DNA of 47,181 nucleotides from Alphaproteobacteria bacterium (GCA_030433005.1 JAUILQ010000044.1:1-47181), one strand, 5' to 3'. Positions 36,015 through 45,599 are shown, counted from the first letter of the stretch. Numbers and translations: made by a program. Notes: generated from the sequence alone by a model not told the origin.

Positions 36015-36327
36015 ACCGCGGGCCGCTCGGACGGACGCCGGGGGCCTTCCGACGGCACCGGCGCCCGTCCCGGGCCCGAGGCCAGCTCGCCCGGGCCCGT
36101 CGCCCCGCCCCGTCATCCCCCTTCGCCACCCCGGCTCCGCCCGGCCGTCGTCGCAGGCGGCCGTTTCATCATCCGCACACCCGCTGCCGGCGGGCCACGC
36201 AGCAAGAAGGCCTCTCCGCCGGGCTCGGCGGAGAGGCCTTCTTGCTGCGTCCTGACCCCTGCACGGGGCGGACCGCGGGGCGGAGGGACCGGGGCGCAGG
36301 GGCCCGGGAACCCCGCGGGCGCTCCGC
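36015..36327. other. Convergent intergenic region between DUF1328 and formate dehydrogenase genes
   Basis: These 313 bases lie between the stop codons of two convergent transcripts. Apart from the long hairpin at 36197-36250 I see no gene or repeat. Confidence 0.5.
36197..36250. terminator. Exceptionally long bidirectional hairpin
   Basis: A perfect 24-bp stem (left arm 36197-36220, right arm 36227-36250) closes a 6-base loop GGGCTC, whose outer G and C can also pair. Its inner half includes AAGAAGGCCTCTCCGCC. It sits between convergent genes and should end both transcripts. No long T-run follows on either side. Confidence 0.75.
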
Positions 36328-37533
36328 TCAGTGCGTCTGGCGGCGGCCGCCCTGCTTCTCGGCCAGCCAGATCGAGTGGTGCTCCTTGGCCCAGTTGCGG
36401 TCGACGTCGCCGCGCCACATGGCGTCGAACGCGCCCTCCATGCCGACCGTGCCGATGTAGATGTGGCCGATGATGATCGCGATCATCACCAGGCCGACGC
36501 CGGCGTGGATCAGCTGGGCCAGCTGCATGCCGGTGATCTCCAGCCAGAAGAAGGGGAACATCAGCGACAGGCCGGTGACCAGCAGCGCGATCGCGCCCAG
36601 CACGACCGCCCAGAAGATCAGCTTCTGGCCGGTGTTGAAGCGGCGCGCCGGCGGGTGGCCCTCGGAGCCCGGCAGGAAGCCGCCGAAACGCTTGAGCCAC
36701 TCGACGTCGAGCTTCGACGGCCCGTTCTGGCGGATCCACATCACCACCATGACGGCGACGCCGATCACGAAGGGGACCGCGAAGATCATGTGGATCCAGG
36801 CGCCGACCAGCGCCCAGGAATGGTAGATCCCGGCGCCGAGCAGGGGCTTGAGCAGGTACTGGCCGTAGAGCAGCAGCAGCCCGGTCAGGGCGATCAGCAC
36901 GAAGCTGCCCGCCGTCACCCAATGGTTGGCGCGCTCGAAGCCGCTGAAGCGCTGGACGCGCTCGCCGCTGAAGCCCTCCTCGACCGGAACGCGGCCGCGC
37001 CAGGCCAGGAACAGCGCGAGCAGCAGCGAGAAGCCGAAGATGACGATCCCGCCGCCGAACACGATCTCCTCGTTGTGCAGGCCGCGCCAGGTCCGGCCCT
37101 GCGGCTGCTCCAGCACCGAGAGGAACTCCGCCGGCTGGGTGACCCGGCCCTCGAGGAAGCCGCGCTCGCGTATCATCTCCCAGTTCTCGTCGCGGCTGCC
37201 CAGCCAGCTCGCAACCAGCGCGGCGGCGCCGGTCTCGTCGGTGCCGCCGCCCATCGCCTGGCCGGTCACGGCCGGCTCGGCCGCCGCGGCCGGCGAGGGC
37301 CCGGCCTCGCCGCGCCAGGCCTGGAGCGCGGTGCGCTCGCGCAGGGCCTCGGCCGCCGCGGCGTCGCTCGGCACGTCGTCGCGCGCGCCGTGGAGGACGC
37401 CGTTCGTCGGCAGGACGAGCTGCTCGGTCCCGGTCGATTCGTAGAGCGTCCAGCCGAGCAGGATCGCCAGCAGCAGCGCGGCGACGGCGCCGGCGATGCG
37501 ATAGCCGGAGAGACGGTCGCTGGTGGTCTTCAT
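36328..37533 (-). CDS. fdnI: Formate dehydrogenase gamma subunit (cytochrome b556)
   Basis: The 401-aa membrane subunit passes electrons from the beta subunit to the quinone pool through b haems. It has an N-terminal helix (AGAVAALLLAILLGWTLY), a periplasmic stretch of about 120 residues, then four core helices with haem-ligand histidines in FERANHWVTAGSF, YHSWALVGAWIHMIF, QLIHAGVGLVMIAIIIGHIY. The long periplasmic insert is larger than in E. coli FdnI but usual for the FDH group of alphaproteobacteria. It follows the beta gene by 13 nt. Confidence 0.93.
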   Translation of the reverse strand: MKTTSDRLSGYRIAGAVAALLLAILLGWTLYESTGTEQLVLPTNGVLHGARDDVPSDAAAAEALRERTALQAWRGEAGPSPAAAAEPAVTGQAMGGGTDETGAAALVASWLGSRDENWEMIRERGFLEGRVTQPAEFLSVLEQPQGRTWRGLHNEEIVFGGGIVIFGFSLLLALFLAWRGRVPVEEGFSGERVQRFSGFERANHWVTAGSFVLIALTGLLLLYGQYLLKPLLGAGIYHSWALVGAWIHMIFAVPFVIGVAVMVVMWIRQNGPSKLDVEWLKRFGGFLPGSEGHPPARRFNTGQKLIFWAVVLGAIALLVTGLSLMFPFFWLEITGMQLAQLIHAGVGLVMIAIIIGHIYIGTVGMEGAFDAMWRGDVDRNWAKEHHSIWLAEKQGGRRQTH

Positions 37534-37546
37534 GGCGCTTCTCCCG

Positions 37547-38146
37547 TCAGCCGCCGAGATTCCGGCCGTAGTAGGCCGTCTGCCAGCCCCAGGCGCCGCT
37601 GCCGTAGCCGCGACGGATGACCCGCTCCTCGTAGATGCCGCCGATCATCTCGCCGTCGCCGGCCAGCAGCGCGCGGGTCGAGCAGACCTCGGCGCACAGC
37701 GGCAGCTTGCCCTCGGCCACGCGGTTGCGGCCGTACTTCCGGTACTCCGCCTCCGAGTGGTTCTCCTCGGGGCCGCCGGCGCAGAAGGTGCACTTGTCCA
37801 TCTTGCCGCGGCTGCCGAAGTTGCTGGCCTGCGGGTACTGCGGCGCGCCGAACGGGCAGGCGTAGAAGCAGTAGCCGCAGCCGATGCAGAGATCCTTCGA
37901 GTGCAGCACGATGCCGTTGTCGTTCTGGTAGATGCAGTCGACCGGGCAGACCGCGATGCAGGGCGCGTCGGTGCAGTGCATGCAGGCGATCGAGATCGAG
38001 CGCTCGGACGGCAGGCCGTCGTCGATGGTCACGACCCGGCGCCGGTTGATCCCCCAGGGGACCTCGTGCTCGTTCTTGCAGGCGGTGACGCAGGCGTTGC
38101 ACTCGATGCAGCGCTCGGCGTCGCAGAGGAATTTCATTCGGGCCAT
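37547..38146 (-). CDS. fdh3B: Formate dehydrogenase iron-sulfur (beta) subunit, FDH3 type
   Basis: The 199-aa protein has four [4Fe-4S] clusters: CDAERCIECNACVTAC, CMHCTDAPCIAVCPVDC, CIGCGYCFYACPFGAP, and the CTFC...CAEVC set. It carries electrons from the alpha to the gamma subunit. It lacks the C-terminal membrane helix found in E. coli FdnH, as in FDH3-type beta subunits. ATG 38146 is chosen from AGGAG 9 nt upstream and the family start MARMKFLCD. It lies 62 nt downstream of the alpha gene. Confidence 0.93.
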   Translation of the reverse strand: MARMKFLCDAERCIECNACVTACKNEHEVPWGINRRRVVTIDDGLPSERSISIACMHCTDAPCIAVCPVDCIYQNDNGIVLHSKDLCIGCGYCFYACPFGAPQYPQASNFGSRGKMDKCTFCAGGPEENHSEAEYRKYGRNRVAEGKLPLCAEVCSTRALLAGDGEMIGGIYEERVIRRGYGSGAWGWQTAYYGRNLGG

Positions 38147-38208
38147 GGCGGGCTTCTCCTTTTCGTCGCGGGCCGGCCGGCGCTCGGGGTGGCGCCCCGG
38201 GGCGTCGC

Positions 38209-41124
38209 TCAGGCGGGCTCGACGCGGCACAGCGTCGCCTTCGTCTCCTGCATGAAGGTTACGACGTCGTAGCCGTAGGTCTGGGCGGTGTTGGAGGACT
38301 CGCCCATCACGTAGGGCAGGGCGCCCTCGGGGTAGCGTTCGGTCAGGTCCTCGCCCATCCAATAGCCGCCGAAGTGGAAGGGCATGAAGACCGTGCCCCG
38401 ACCGACGCGCTCAGTGACCAGGGCCGCGACGCGCAGCCGGGCGCCGCCGGGGGTGGACAGCCAGACCTCCTGGCCGTCGCCGATGCCGGCGGCCGCGGCG
38501 TCGGCCGGGTTCATCTCGCAGAACATCTGCTGCTGGATCTCGGCCAGCCAGATGTTCGAGCGGGTCTCGTCGCCGCCGCCCTCGTACTCGACCAGGCGGC
38601 CCGAGGTCAGCGCCAGCGGGAAGGCGTCCGCGTAGTCGTTGTCCTGGATGCTGCGGTAGAGCACCGGCAGGCGATAGTCGCGGCGGTCGGCGTAGGTCGG
38701 GTAGTCCTCGACCAGGTCGCGGCGGTTGGTATAGAGCGGCTCGCGGTGCAGTGGCACGGGGTCGGGGAAGTTCCAGACCAGGGCCCGCGCCTTGCCGTTG
38801 CCGAAGGGCGCGCAGCCGTGGGCGATGGCGACCCGCTGGATGCCGCCCGACAGGTCGGTCTTCCAGTTGATCTTCTCGGGCCTGTCGACGTCGAGCGAGC
38901 GGATCACGGCCATCTCCTGCTCGGTCAGCTCTCCGGCCCAGCCGAGCTCCTGAAGCATGGCGAGGGTGAACTCGGGATAGCCGTCCTCGATCTCCGAGCC
39001 CTCGGTCCAGGACTCCTCGGCGAGCAGGTTCTCGCCCTCGTGCTCGACGCCCCAGCGGGCGCGGAACGGCAGGCCGCCCTCGGCGACCGGCTTCGAGGTG
39101 TCGTAGAGGATCGGCGTGCCGGGATGGCCCATCTCCGGGTCGCCCCAGCAGGGCCAGGGCAGGCCGTAGTACTCGCCGTCGACCTCGCCGCCCTTGCCGC
39201 GCAGGGTCGTGCTGTCGAAGCGGTGCTGGTTGGCCATGTGCGCCTTCAGGCGCTCCGGCGACTGGCCGGTGTAGCCGACGGTCCACATGCCGCGGTTGAA
39301 CTCGCGGGTCAGGTCCTCGGCGACCGGCTCGTCGTTCTCGACGGCGATGTTCTTGAACAGCTCCTCGGCGAAGCCGAGCTTGCGCGCCAGTCGATAGGTG
39401 ATCTCGTAGTCGCTCTTGGCCTCGAACATCGGTTCGATGACCTTCTCGCGCCACTGGAGCGCGCGCTGCGAGTTGGTGACCGAACCCGCCATCTCCATGG
39501 TCGAGCCGGCGGGCAGCAGGTAGGTGCCGTCGGGCCGGTCCGGGATCACCGGGGCGAGGCCCGGCACCGGGTCGATGACGACCAGCAGCTCGACCTCCTC
39601 GAGGCCGTTCTTCAGGTCCGGGCCGCGGGTCTGGGAGTTCGGGGCGTGCCCCCAGAACACCATGCCCTTGACCTTGTCAGGCTGGTCCAGGCTGTCGACG
39701 TCCTCGAGCACGCCGTCGAACCAGCGGCTCACCGGGATGCCGTTGCGGGTCATCATCTCGGTCGAGGCGAAGCGGCTCTTGAGCCACTCGTAGTCGACGT
39801 CCCAGACCCGCGCCCAGTGCCTGAAGGCGCCCTCGGTGACGCCGTAGTAGCCGGGCAGCGTGTGGCACAGCACGCCCAGGTCGGTGGCGCCCTGCACGTT
39901 GTCGTGGCCGCGGAAGATGTTGGCGCCGCCGCCGGCGGTGCCGATGTTGCCGAGCGCCAGCTGCAGGATCGAGGCCGCACGCGTCTTGTTGTTGCCGATC
40001 GTCGACTGGGTCAGGCCCATGCACCAGATCAGCGTCGCCGGCTGGTTCCTGGCATAGGCCTCGGCGACCCGGCGCACCTGGTCGCCGGTGACGCCGGTCA
40101 CGCGCTCGACCTCGTCGGGCGTCCAGTTGGCGACCTCCTTGCGGATCTCGTCCATGCCGAAGACGCGCTGGCGGATGAATTCCTTGTCCTCCCAGCCGTT
40201 CTCGAAGATGTGCCAGAGCACGCCCCACATGAAGGCGACGTCGCTGCCCGGGCGCAGCCGCACGTACTCGTTGGCGTGCTTGGCGGTGCGCGTGAAGCGC
40301 GGGTCGATGACGATCAGCTTGGCGCCCAGCTCCTTCGCGCGCAGCAGGTGCAGCATGGAGACCGGGTGGGCCTCGGCCGGGTTGCCGCCGATCAGGAAGA
40401 TCGCCTTGGAATTGTGGATGTCGTTGAAGGAGTTGGTCATCGCGCCGTAGCCGAAGGAGTTGGCCACGCCGGCGACCGTCGTCGAATGGCAGATCCGGGC
40501 CTGGTGGTCGCAGTTGTTGGTGCCCCAGAAGGCGGCGAACTTGCGGAACAGGTAGGCCTGCTCGTTGCTGAACTTCGCCGAGCCCAGCCAGTAGACGGAG
40601 TCCGGGCCCGAGCGCTCGCGGATCTCCAGCATCTTGTCGCCGATCTCCTCGATCGCCTGGTCCCAGTCGATCCGCTTCCAGCGGCCGTTCTCGCGCTTCA
40701 GCGGGTACTTCAGGCGGCGGTGGCCGATCGCCAGCTCGCGGGTCGCCGCGCCCTTGGCGCAGTGCGTGCCCATGTTGACCGGGCTCTCGAAGGCCGGCTC
40801 CTGGCCCAGCCAGGTGCCGTCCTGGACCTCGGCCCAGATGCTGCAGCCGACGGCGCAGAACGGGCAGACGGTCTTCTTGCGCTCGATGCGGTCGGGCTGC
40901 TCCACGGGACCCTCGCGCACCTCGGCCCGGCCGACCCGCGCCAGCGGCAGCGCCGAGACGGCCGACAGGCCGGCGACGCCGAGCCCGCTGCGCTGCATGA
41001 AGCCGCGGCGCGAGAGCGTCCCGCCGCCGGCACGCTCGTGCGGGCCGTCGCTTGAGGCGCCGGCGCCCAGCCTCGCGGCCAAGCCCGGGCGGGCGGTGGG
41101 TCCGTTGGATCGGCGGGTCAGCAT
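38209..41124 (-). CDS. Formate dehydrogenase alpha (catalytic) subunit, cysteine type, Tat-exported
   Basis: The 971-aa molybdo- or tungsto-enzyme oxidises formate to CO2. A twin-arginine signal (LSRRGFMQRSGLGVAG, RR at 39-40) sends it to the periplasm. One [4Fe-4S] cluster is bound by C87, C90, C94 and C122. The metal ligand is C212 in ARICHSTTVAG, where E. coli FdnG has selenocysteine. Typical bis-MGD segments follow, including GGNPAEAHPV, VIDPRFTRTAKHAN and the C-terminal MPFHFGGYWMGEDLT. The start keeps a 36-residue head ahead of the Tat motif; an internal start is possible. Confidence 0.94.
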   Translation of the reverse strand: MLTRRSNGPTARPGLAARLGAGASSDGPHERAGGGTLSRRGFMQRSGLGVAGLSAVSALPLARVGRAEVREGPVEQPDRIERKKTVCPFCAVGCSIWAEVQDGTWLGQEPAFESPVNMGTHCAKGAATRELAIGHRRLKYPLKRENGRWKRIDWDQAIEEIGDKMLEIRERSGPDSVYWLGSAKFSNEQAYLFRKFAAFWGTNNCDHQARICHSTTVAGVANSFGYGAMTNSFNDIHNSKAIFLIGGNPAEAHPVSMLHLLRAKELGAKLIVIDPRFTRTAKHANEYVRLRPGSDVAFMWGVLWHIFENGWEDKEFIRQRVFGMDEIRKEVANWTPDEVERVTGVTGDQVRRVAEAYARNQPATLIWCMGLTQSTIGNNKTRAASILQLALGNIGTAGGGANIFRGHDNVQGATDLGVLCHTLPGYYGVTEGAFRHWARVWDVDYEWLKSRFASTEMMTRNGIPVSRWFDGVLEDVDSLDQPDKVKGMVFWGHAPNSQTRGPDLKNGLEEVELLVVIDPVPGLAPVIPDRPDGTYLLPAGSTMEMAGSVTNSQRALQWREKVIEPMFEAKSDYEITYRLARKLGFAEELFKNIAVENDEPVAEDLTREFNRGMWTVGYTGQSPERLKAHMANQHRFDSTTLRGKGGEVDGEYYGLPWPCWGDPEMGHPGTPILYDTSKPVAEGGLPFRARWGVEHEGENLLAEESWTEGSEIEDGYPEFTLAMLQELGWAGELTEQEMAVIRSLDVDRPEKINWKTDLSGGIQRVAIAHGCAPFGNGKARALVWNFPDPVPLHREPLYTNRRDLVEDYPTYADRRDYRLPVLYRSIQDNDYADAFPLALTSGRLVEYEGGGDETRSNIWLAEIQQQMFCEMNPADAAAAGIGDGQEVWLSTPGGARLRVAALVTERVGRGTVFMPFHFGGYWMGEDLTERYPEGALPYVMGESSNTAQTYGYDVVTFMQETKATLCRVEPA

Positions 41125-41184
41125 GGCGATGTCTCCCGATGCGACGGTGTGGCGGCAGGGCGCGGCGCGTGGCGGGCGCCGCGC

Positions 41185-41436
41185 CTAGAAGCGGGCCAGG
41201 CGGTAGTAGAGGCGGCGATGCTCGGTCATCTCTCCGGCATCGTCCGAGACCGTCCGGCCGCTGCCCGCCGAGGGGCGCTCGCTCGCCGCGGCGCTGCCGG
41301 CGGCGAGGGCGGGAGCGGCGCCGAGCAGCGCTCCGGCGCCGCCGAGAAGGCTGCGGCGCGCGAGCCCGCGAGGGGCGGTCTCCCCGGATTCCTGCCGGTC
41401 GCGGGAAAGGTTCCGGCGGCTGTGCGTGTGGTCCAT
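41185..41436 (-). CDS. Small Tat-signal protein of the formate dehydrogenase region
   Basis: The 83-aa protein has a twin-arginine motif LARRSLLGGAGALLGAAPAL and a short tail ending MTEHRRLYYRLARF. A short Tat-targeted protein with an EH-x-R-x-YY-R-x-x-R-(F/Y) tail upstream of fdh alpha genes is a known family (formate dehydrogenase region TAT target). It may help export or maturation of the alpha subunit; its biochemical role is not known. It sits 60 nt before the alpha gene on the same strand. Start 41436 lacks a clear ribosome site. Confidence 0.82.
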   Translation of the reverse strand: MDHTHSRRNLSRDRQESGETAPRGLARRSLLGGAGALLGAAPALAAGSAAASERPSAGSGRTVSDDAGEMTEHRRLYYRLARF

Positions 41437-41638
41437 GGCGACGGCGTCCCGATCTTCCAGGTTGCGGTTCGGCGGGCCGACGGCGGCGCGCCGCGCTCCT
41501 GCAAAGGCGGGGCCGGAGCCCTCGCCGAGACGCGCCGCCACAACGGCTTCCTATGCATGCCAACGGTTCCTGTCGGCGGGCGTTCCGCATTTTTTGCCCC
41601 TGCGACCCTTGTGCCCATTCCGCGGTGCACCATCTGTC

Positions 41639-41667
41639 TTGTTGCGACTGCGAATTAGAACTATTCT
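41639..41667 (+). promoter_or_regulatory. Candidate sigma-70 promoter for ahpC
   Basis: TTGTTG (41639-41644) and TATTCT (41662-41667) are 17 nt apart and match 4/6 each of the -35 and -10 consensus. The expected leader is about 80 nt. The -10 lies inside the ICE-like palindrome. Confidence 0.5.
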
Positions 41668-41669
41668 AT
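41655..41669. promoter_or_regulatory. ICE/Irr-box-like palindrome in the ahpC promoter
   Basis: TTAGAACTATTCTAT holds perfect arms TAGAA and TTCTA around CTA. It closely resembles the iron-control element TTAGAA-N3-TTCTAA recognised by Irr, the haem-responsive Fur-family regulator of alphaproteobacteria. It covers the -10 box, so a bound protein would repress ahpC. Confidence 0.45.
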
Positions 41670-41719
41670 GAACTGCGCCAGGACGGCGTTCTGCCGGCCT
41701 GTGACCCGTTCCGCGAGAC

Positions 41720-41743
41720 AGTGCAACAAGAAGTGCAACAAGA
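41720..41743 (+). repeat. 12-bp tandem repeat in ahpC leader
   Basis: AGTGCAACAAGA is repeated exactly twice, directly before the ribosome site GAGGAGAC. It may affect mRNA stability or be slippage. Confidence 0.6.
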
Positions 41744-41753
41744 GGAGACAGCG

Positions 41754-42302
41754 ATGCTGACCGTTGGCGACCGCCTTCCGAGCTTCACCCTGCAGGCCGT
41801 TACCCGCCTGGACGCGCCGAGCCCCGACCAGGCCTTCGAGACCATCACCAACGACAGCTACGCCGGTAAGTGGCTGGTGCTCTTCGCCTGGCCGAAGGAC
41901 TTCACCTTCGTCTGCCCGACCGAGATCGCCGCCTTCGGCCAGCTCAACGAGGAGTTCTCCGACCGCGACGCCCAGGTGCTCGGCTTCTCGACCGACAGCG
42001 AGTTCGTGCACCGCGCCTGGCGCATGCATCAGGAGGAGCTCCGCGACCTGCCGTTCCCCATGCTCGCCGACCTGAAGCGCGAGCTCTCGTCCGAGCTGGG
42101 CATCCTGCACAAGGACGAGGGCGTCTGCCTGCGCGCGACCTTCATCGTCGACCCGGACGGCATCATCCGCCACGTCTCGGTCTACGACCTCAGCGTCGGC
42201 CGCAACGTGCAGGAGGTGCTGCGCACCCTCGACGCCCTGCAGACCGACGAGCTCTGCCCCTGCAACTGGCAGAAGGGCGAGGACACCCTGCAGGCCGCGT
42301 AG
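41754..42302 (+). CDS. ahpC: AhpC-type peroxiredoxin, mycobacterial-like
   Basis: The 182-aa 2-Cys peroxiredoxin reduces hydrogen peroxide and organic hydroperoxides. The peroxidatic cysteine is C54 in [12 protein letters not shown]. The C-terminus has two cysteines, C168 and C170, in [16 protein letters not shown]. That CxC near the end is the arrangement of M. tuberculosis AhpC, which also uses AhpD. An additional C125 is present. GAGGAGAC lies 7 nt before the ATG. ahpD follows after 86 nt with a hairpin between. Confidence 0.94.
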   Translation: MLTVGDRLPSFTLQAVTRLDAPSPDQAFETITNDSYAGKWLVLFAWPKDFTFVCPTEIAAFGQLNEEFSDRDAQVLGFSTDSEFVHRAWRMHQEELRDLPFPMLADLKRELSSELGILHKDEGVCLRATFIVDPDGIIRHVSVYDLSVGRNVQEVLRTLDALQTDELCPCNWQKGEDTLQAA

Positions 42303-42313
42303 CCGCCCGGCGC

Positions 42314-42343
42314 GCCGGCCCCGCCCGTAATGGCGGGGCCGGC
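42314..42343 (+). terminator. Hairpin between ahpC and ahpD
   Basis: GCCGGCCCCGCC, loop CGTAAT and the exact complement form a 12-bp stem just after the ahpC stop. It may terminate some transcripts, giving more AhpC than AhpD, with read-through into ahpD. Confidence 0.55.
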
Positions 42344-42388
42344 GACCGCCGCCCATCCCGCCCGCCGTTTCCGACGAAGAGGTTCCCC

Positions 42389-42937
42389 ATGTCGATCGAC
42401 GCCCTCAAGGGCCGCATGCCGGCCTACGCCAAGGACATCAAGCTCAACATCTCCAACGTGCTGCAGCCGGGCGCGCTGAACGAGCAGCAGGTCTGGGGCG
42501 CCGCCCTGGCCTCGGCGATCGCGACCCGCAACGCCGAACTGATCCAGGCGATCGGCGCCGAGGCCGCGCAGCGGCTCTCGCCCGAGGCGGCCGAGGCGGC
42601 CAAGACCGCCGCCGCGATCATGGCGATGAACAACGTCTACTACCGCTTCGGCCACCTGACCGGCGGCGACTACCTCTCGATGCCGGCGCGCCTGCGCATG
42701 AACGCCATCGCCAACCCCGGGGTCGACAAGGTCGACTTCGAGCTCTGGTCGCTGGCGGTCTCGGCGGTCAACGGCTGCGGCCTCTGCCTGAAGAGCCACG
42801 AGAAGGAAGTCGTCGGCAAGGGCGCGACCAAGGAGGCCGTGCAGGACGCCGCGCGCATCGCCGCGGTGCTGCAGGCCGTCGCCACGGTGCTCGAGGCCGA
42901 GGACGCGCTGGCCGGCGAGGCCCGCGCCGCGGCCTGA
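42389..42937 (+). CDS. ahpD: Alkylhydroperoxidase AhpD
   Basis: The 182-aa all-helical protein reduces AhpC and has weak peroxidase activity of its own. The active site is C130 and C133 in [11 protein letters not shown], with H137 and E118. These are the same positions and spacing as the M. tuberculosis AhpD catalytic set; only the His between the cysteines is replaced by Leu. In mycobacteria AhpD is recharged by dihydrolipoamide via SucB/Lpd. No ahpF is seen here, so AhpD is the likely AhpC reductant. Confidence 0.94.
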   Translation: MSIDALKGRMPAYAKDIKLNISNVLQPGALNEQQVWGAALASAIATRNAELIQAIGAEAAQRLSPEAAEAAKTAAAIMAMNNVYYRFGHLTGGDYLSMPARLRMNAIANPGVDKVDFELWSLAVSAVNGCGLCLKSHEKEVVGKGATKEAVQDAARIAAVLQAVATVLEAEDALAGEARAAA

Positions 42938-42964
42938 GCCGGCGCGCCTTCGCCTGCGTGCTTC

Positions 42965-42994
42965 GCGCCGCCCGGGAGCGATCCCGGGCGGCGC
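42965..42994 (+). terminator. Hairpin with GNRA loop after ahpD
   Basis: GCGCCGCCCGGGA, loop GCGA, and the complement form a 13-bp perfect stem 28 nt past the ahpD stop and 136 nt before aspC. It is the likely end of the ahpCD transcript. Confidence 0.65.
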
Positions 42995-43082
42995 CGGCGT
43001 TTCGGGTGGTTACACCCCCTCTTCGCGTAGTTGCAGGCGGACCGGGGCTCGACTAGGTTGCGGCGCCGTGCGCCGGGCCTGA

Positions 43083-44333
<1,251 letters not shown>

Positions 44334-44350
44334 GGAAGGGGCACCCGCCG

Positions 44351-44800
44351 ATGGCCGACGAGGGCCGATTGGCCGACTGCGTCTTCTGCCGGATCGCCGC
44401 CGGCGAGATTCCCTCGCACCGGGTGTTCGAGGACGCCGACCTGGTCGCCTTCCTCGACATCGCGCCGATCCGCGAGGGCCACGTGCTGATCCTCGCGCGC
44501 CGGCACTACGCCGACTTCGCCGAGACGCCGGCGCCGCTGCTCGACGCCATGACCCGGCTCGGCCAGCGCCTCGGCCGCATCCAGAAGCGGCTCTACGGCG
44601 TCGAGCGCGCGGCCTTCTTCCTGACCGGCGGCGACGTGCCCCACGTCCACGCCCACGTGCTGCCGATGCACGACAAGACCGACGTCACCTCGCGGCGCTA
44701 TATCGCCGAGCCGGAGCTCACCTTCCGCCCGCCGCCGCGCGCCGCCGACGCGCAGCTCGCCGAGGTGGCGGAGCGGCTGGCGGCGGAACTGCGCGGATAG
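44351..44800 (+). CDS. HIT-family nucleotide-binding hydrolase
   Basis: The 149-aa protein has the histidine triad HVHAHVLP with the nucleotide-binding segment CVFCRIAAGEIPSHRVFED at the N-terminus. It should hydrolyse nucleotide phosphoramidates or dinucleoside polyphosphates. The CxxC near residues 10-13 recalls the zinc-binding pair of HINT proteins. It begins 17 nt after aspC with GGGAAGGGG upstream. The exact substrate is unknown. Confidence 0.92.
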   Translation: MADEGRLADCVFCRIAAGEIPSHRVFEDADLVAFLDIAPIREGHVLILARRHYADFAETPAPLLDAMTRLGQRLGRIQKRLYGVERAAFFLTGGDVPHVHAHVLPMHDKTDVTSRRYIAEPELTFRPPPRAADAQLAEVAERLAAELRG

Positions 44801-44888
44801 CGTCCCCCGGGTGGGGATGAAGGCAAGCGTTGAACCGCGGCCGGTGGCGCGCCAGATCGGATCGGTGGCCAGCAGCGAAGGAAACGAC

Positions 44889-45497
44889 ATGGACGGGCAG
44901 GGCTCGGGCGAGGGACAGGACGGCGGCGCGGCGCAGGCGAAGCGACCGGAGGGACCCAAGTGGCTCAAGCCGGCCGTCGACTACGGGCCGCTGCTGGTCT
45001 TCCTGGTCGCCTACCTGGCCAGCGACATCCTGACCGCCACGGCGGCGGTGATCGTCGCGGCCGTGGCGGCGATCGCCCTGTCGTGGCTGGTCTCGCGACG
45101 CATCCCGATGATGACCCTGCTGATGGCCGGCGCGATCGGCGTGTTCGGGGGGCTGACGCTGATCCTGCAGGACGAGACCTTCATCAAGATGAAGCCGACC
45201 ATCGTGCAGGCCCTGTTCGCCTTGGTGCTCTGGGGCTCGCTGGCGATCGGCCGGCCGCTGCTGCGGGTCATGCTGCAGGGCGGCTTTCCCATGCAGCCCG
45301 GCGCCTACCGCACGCTGACCCACCGCTTCGCGGTCTTCTTCCTGGTCATGGCGGGTCTCAACGAGGTGATCTGGCGGACCCAGTCGACCGACCTCTGGGT
45401 GACCTTCGACACGGTCGGGCAGATCGCCCTGTCGCTGGTCTTCATCGCCAGCCAGCTGCCCTTCATGATGCGCCACCACGTGGGTGAGGAGAGCTGA
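44889..45497 (+). CDS. yciB: YciB/IspZ-type inner-membrane septation protein
   Basis: The 202-aa protein has a polar head of about 25 residues and five helices of the YciB family: KPAVDYGPLLVFLVAYL, ALSWLVSRRIPMMTLLMAGAIGVFG (shown in part), LILQDETFIKMKPTIVQALFA (part: DETFIKMKPTIVQ), GYRTLTHRFAVFF (seen as GAYRTLTHRFAVFF) and LVFIASQLPFMMRH. YciB is linked to cell division and envelope synthesis. ATG 44889 is chosen from AAGGA 7 nt upstream; a GTG at 44811 is less likely. Confidence 0.9.
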   Translation: MDGQGSGEGQDGGAAQAKRPEGPKWLKPAVDYGPLLVFLVAYLASDILTATAAVIVAAVAAIALSWLVSRRIPMMTLLMAGAIGVFGGLTLILQDETFIKMKPTIVQALFALVLWGSLAIGRPLLRVMLQGGFPMQPGAYRTLTHRFAVFFLVMAGLNEVIWRTQSTDLWVTFDTVGQIALSLVFIASQLPFMMRHHVGEES

Positions 45498-45517
45498 GGG
45501 CGAGGAGAGCTGAGGGC
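45486..45517 (+). repeat. Exact 16-bp tandem duplication over the yciB stop codon
   Basis: GAGGAGAGCTGAGGGC occurs twice in a row. The first copy encodes the last residues and the stop of YciB; the second is non-coding. It is probably a recent slippage event. Confidence 0.7.
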
Positions 45518-45539
45518 GCGGCGTCGGTCGCGCAGCAGA

Positions 45540-45569
45540 AGGGCCCGGCCGCGTCGGCGGCCGGGCCCT
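45540..45569. terminator. Bidirectional hairpin between yciB and the CBS-domain gene
   Basis: AGGGCCCGGCCGC, loop GTCG, and the exact complement form a 13-bp stem between two convergent genes, 42 nt after one stop and 30 nt from the other. Confidence 0.7.
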
Positions 45570-45599
45570 GCTTGCCTCGCTCGGCGGCGCCCGGCGGCG

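Larger units (their letters stand above)
41437..41753. other. Divergent regulatory region between formate dehydrogenase and ahpC
   Basis: This 317-base region holds promoters for the formate dehydrogenase operon (leftward) and ahpC (rightward). The forward side has a clear promoter, an ICE-like palindrome and a 12-bp tandem repeat, annotated separately. For the leftward operon I could not settle on a promoter; GCATTTTTTGCC near 41588 is the only AT-rich patch on that side. Confidence 0.55.

Noticed and set aside
38374..41055. Long open frame opposite the formate dehydrogenase alpha gene
   Set aside because: The composition is typical of an antisense shadow, and the real gene on the other strand has full family motifs.
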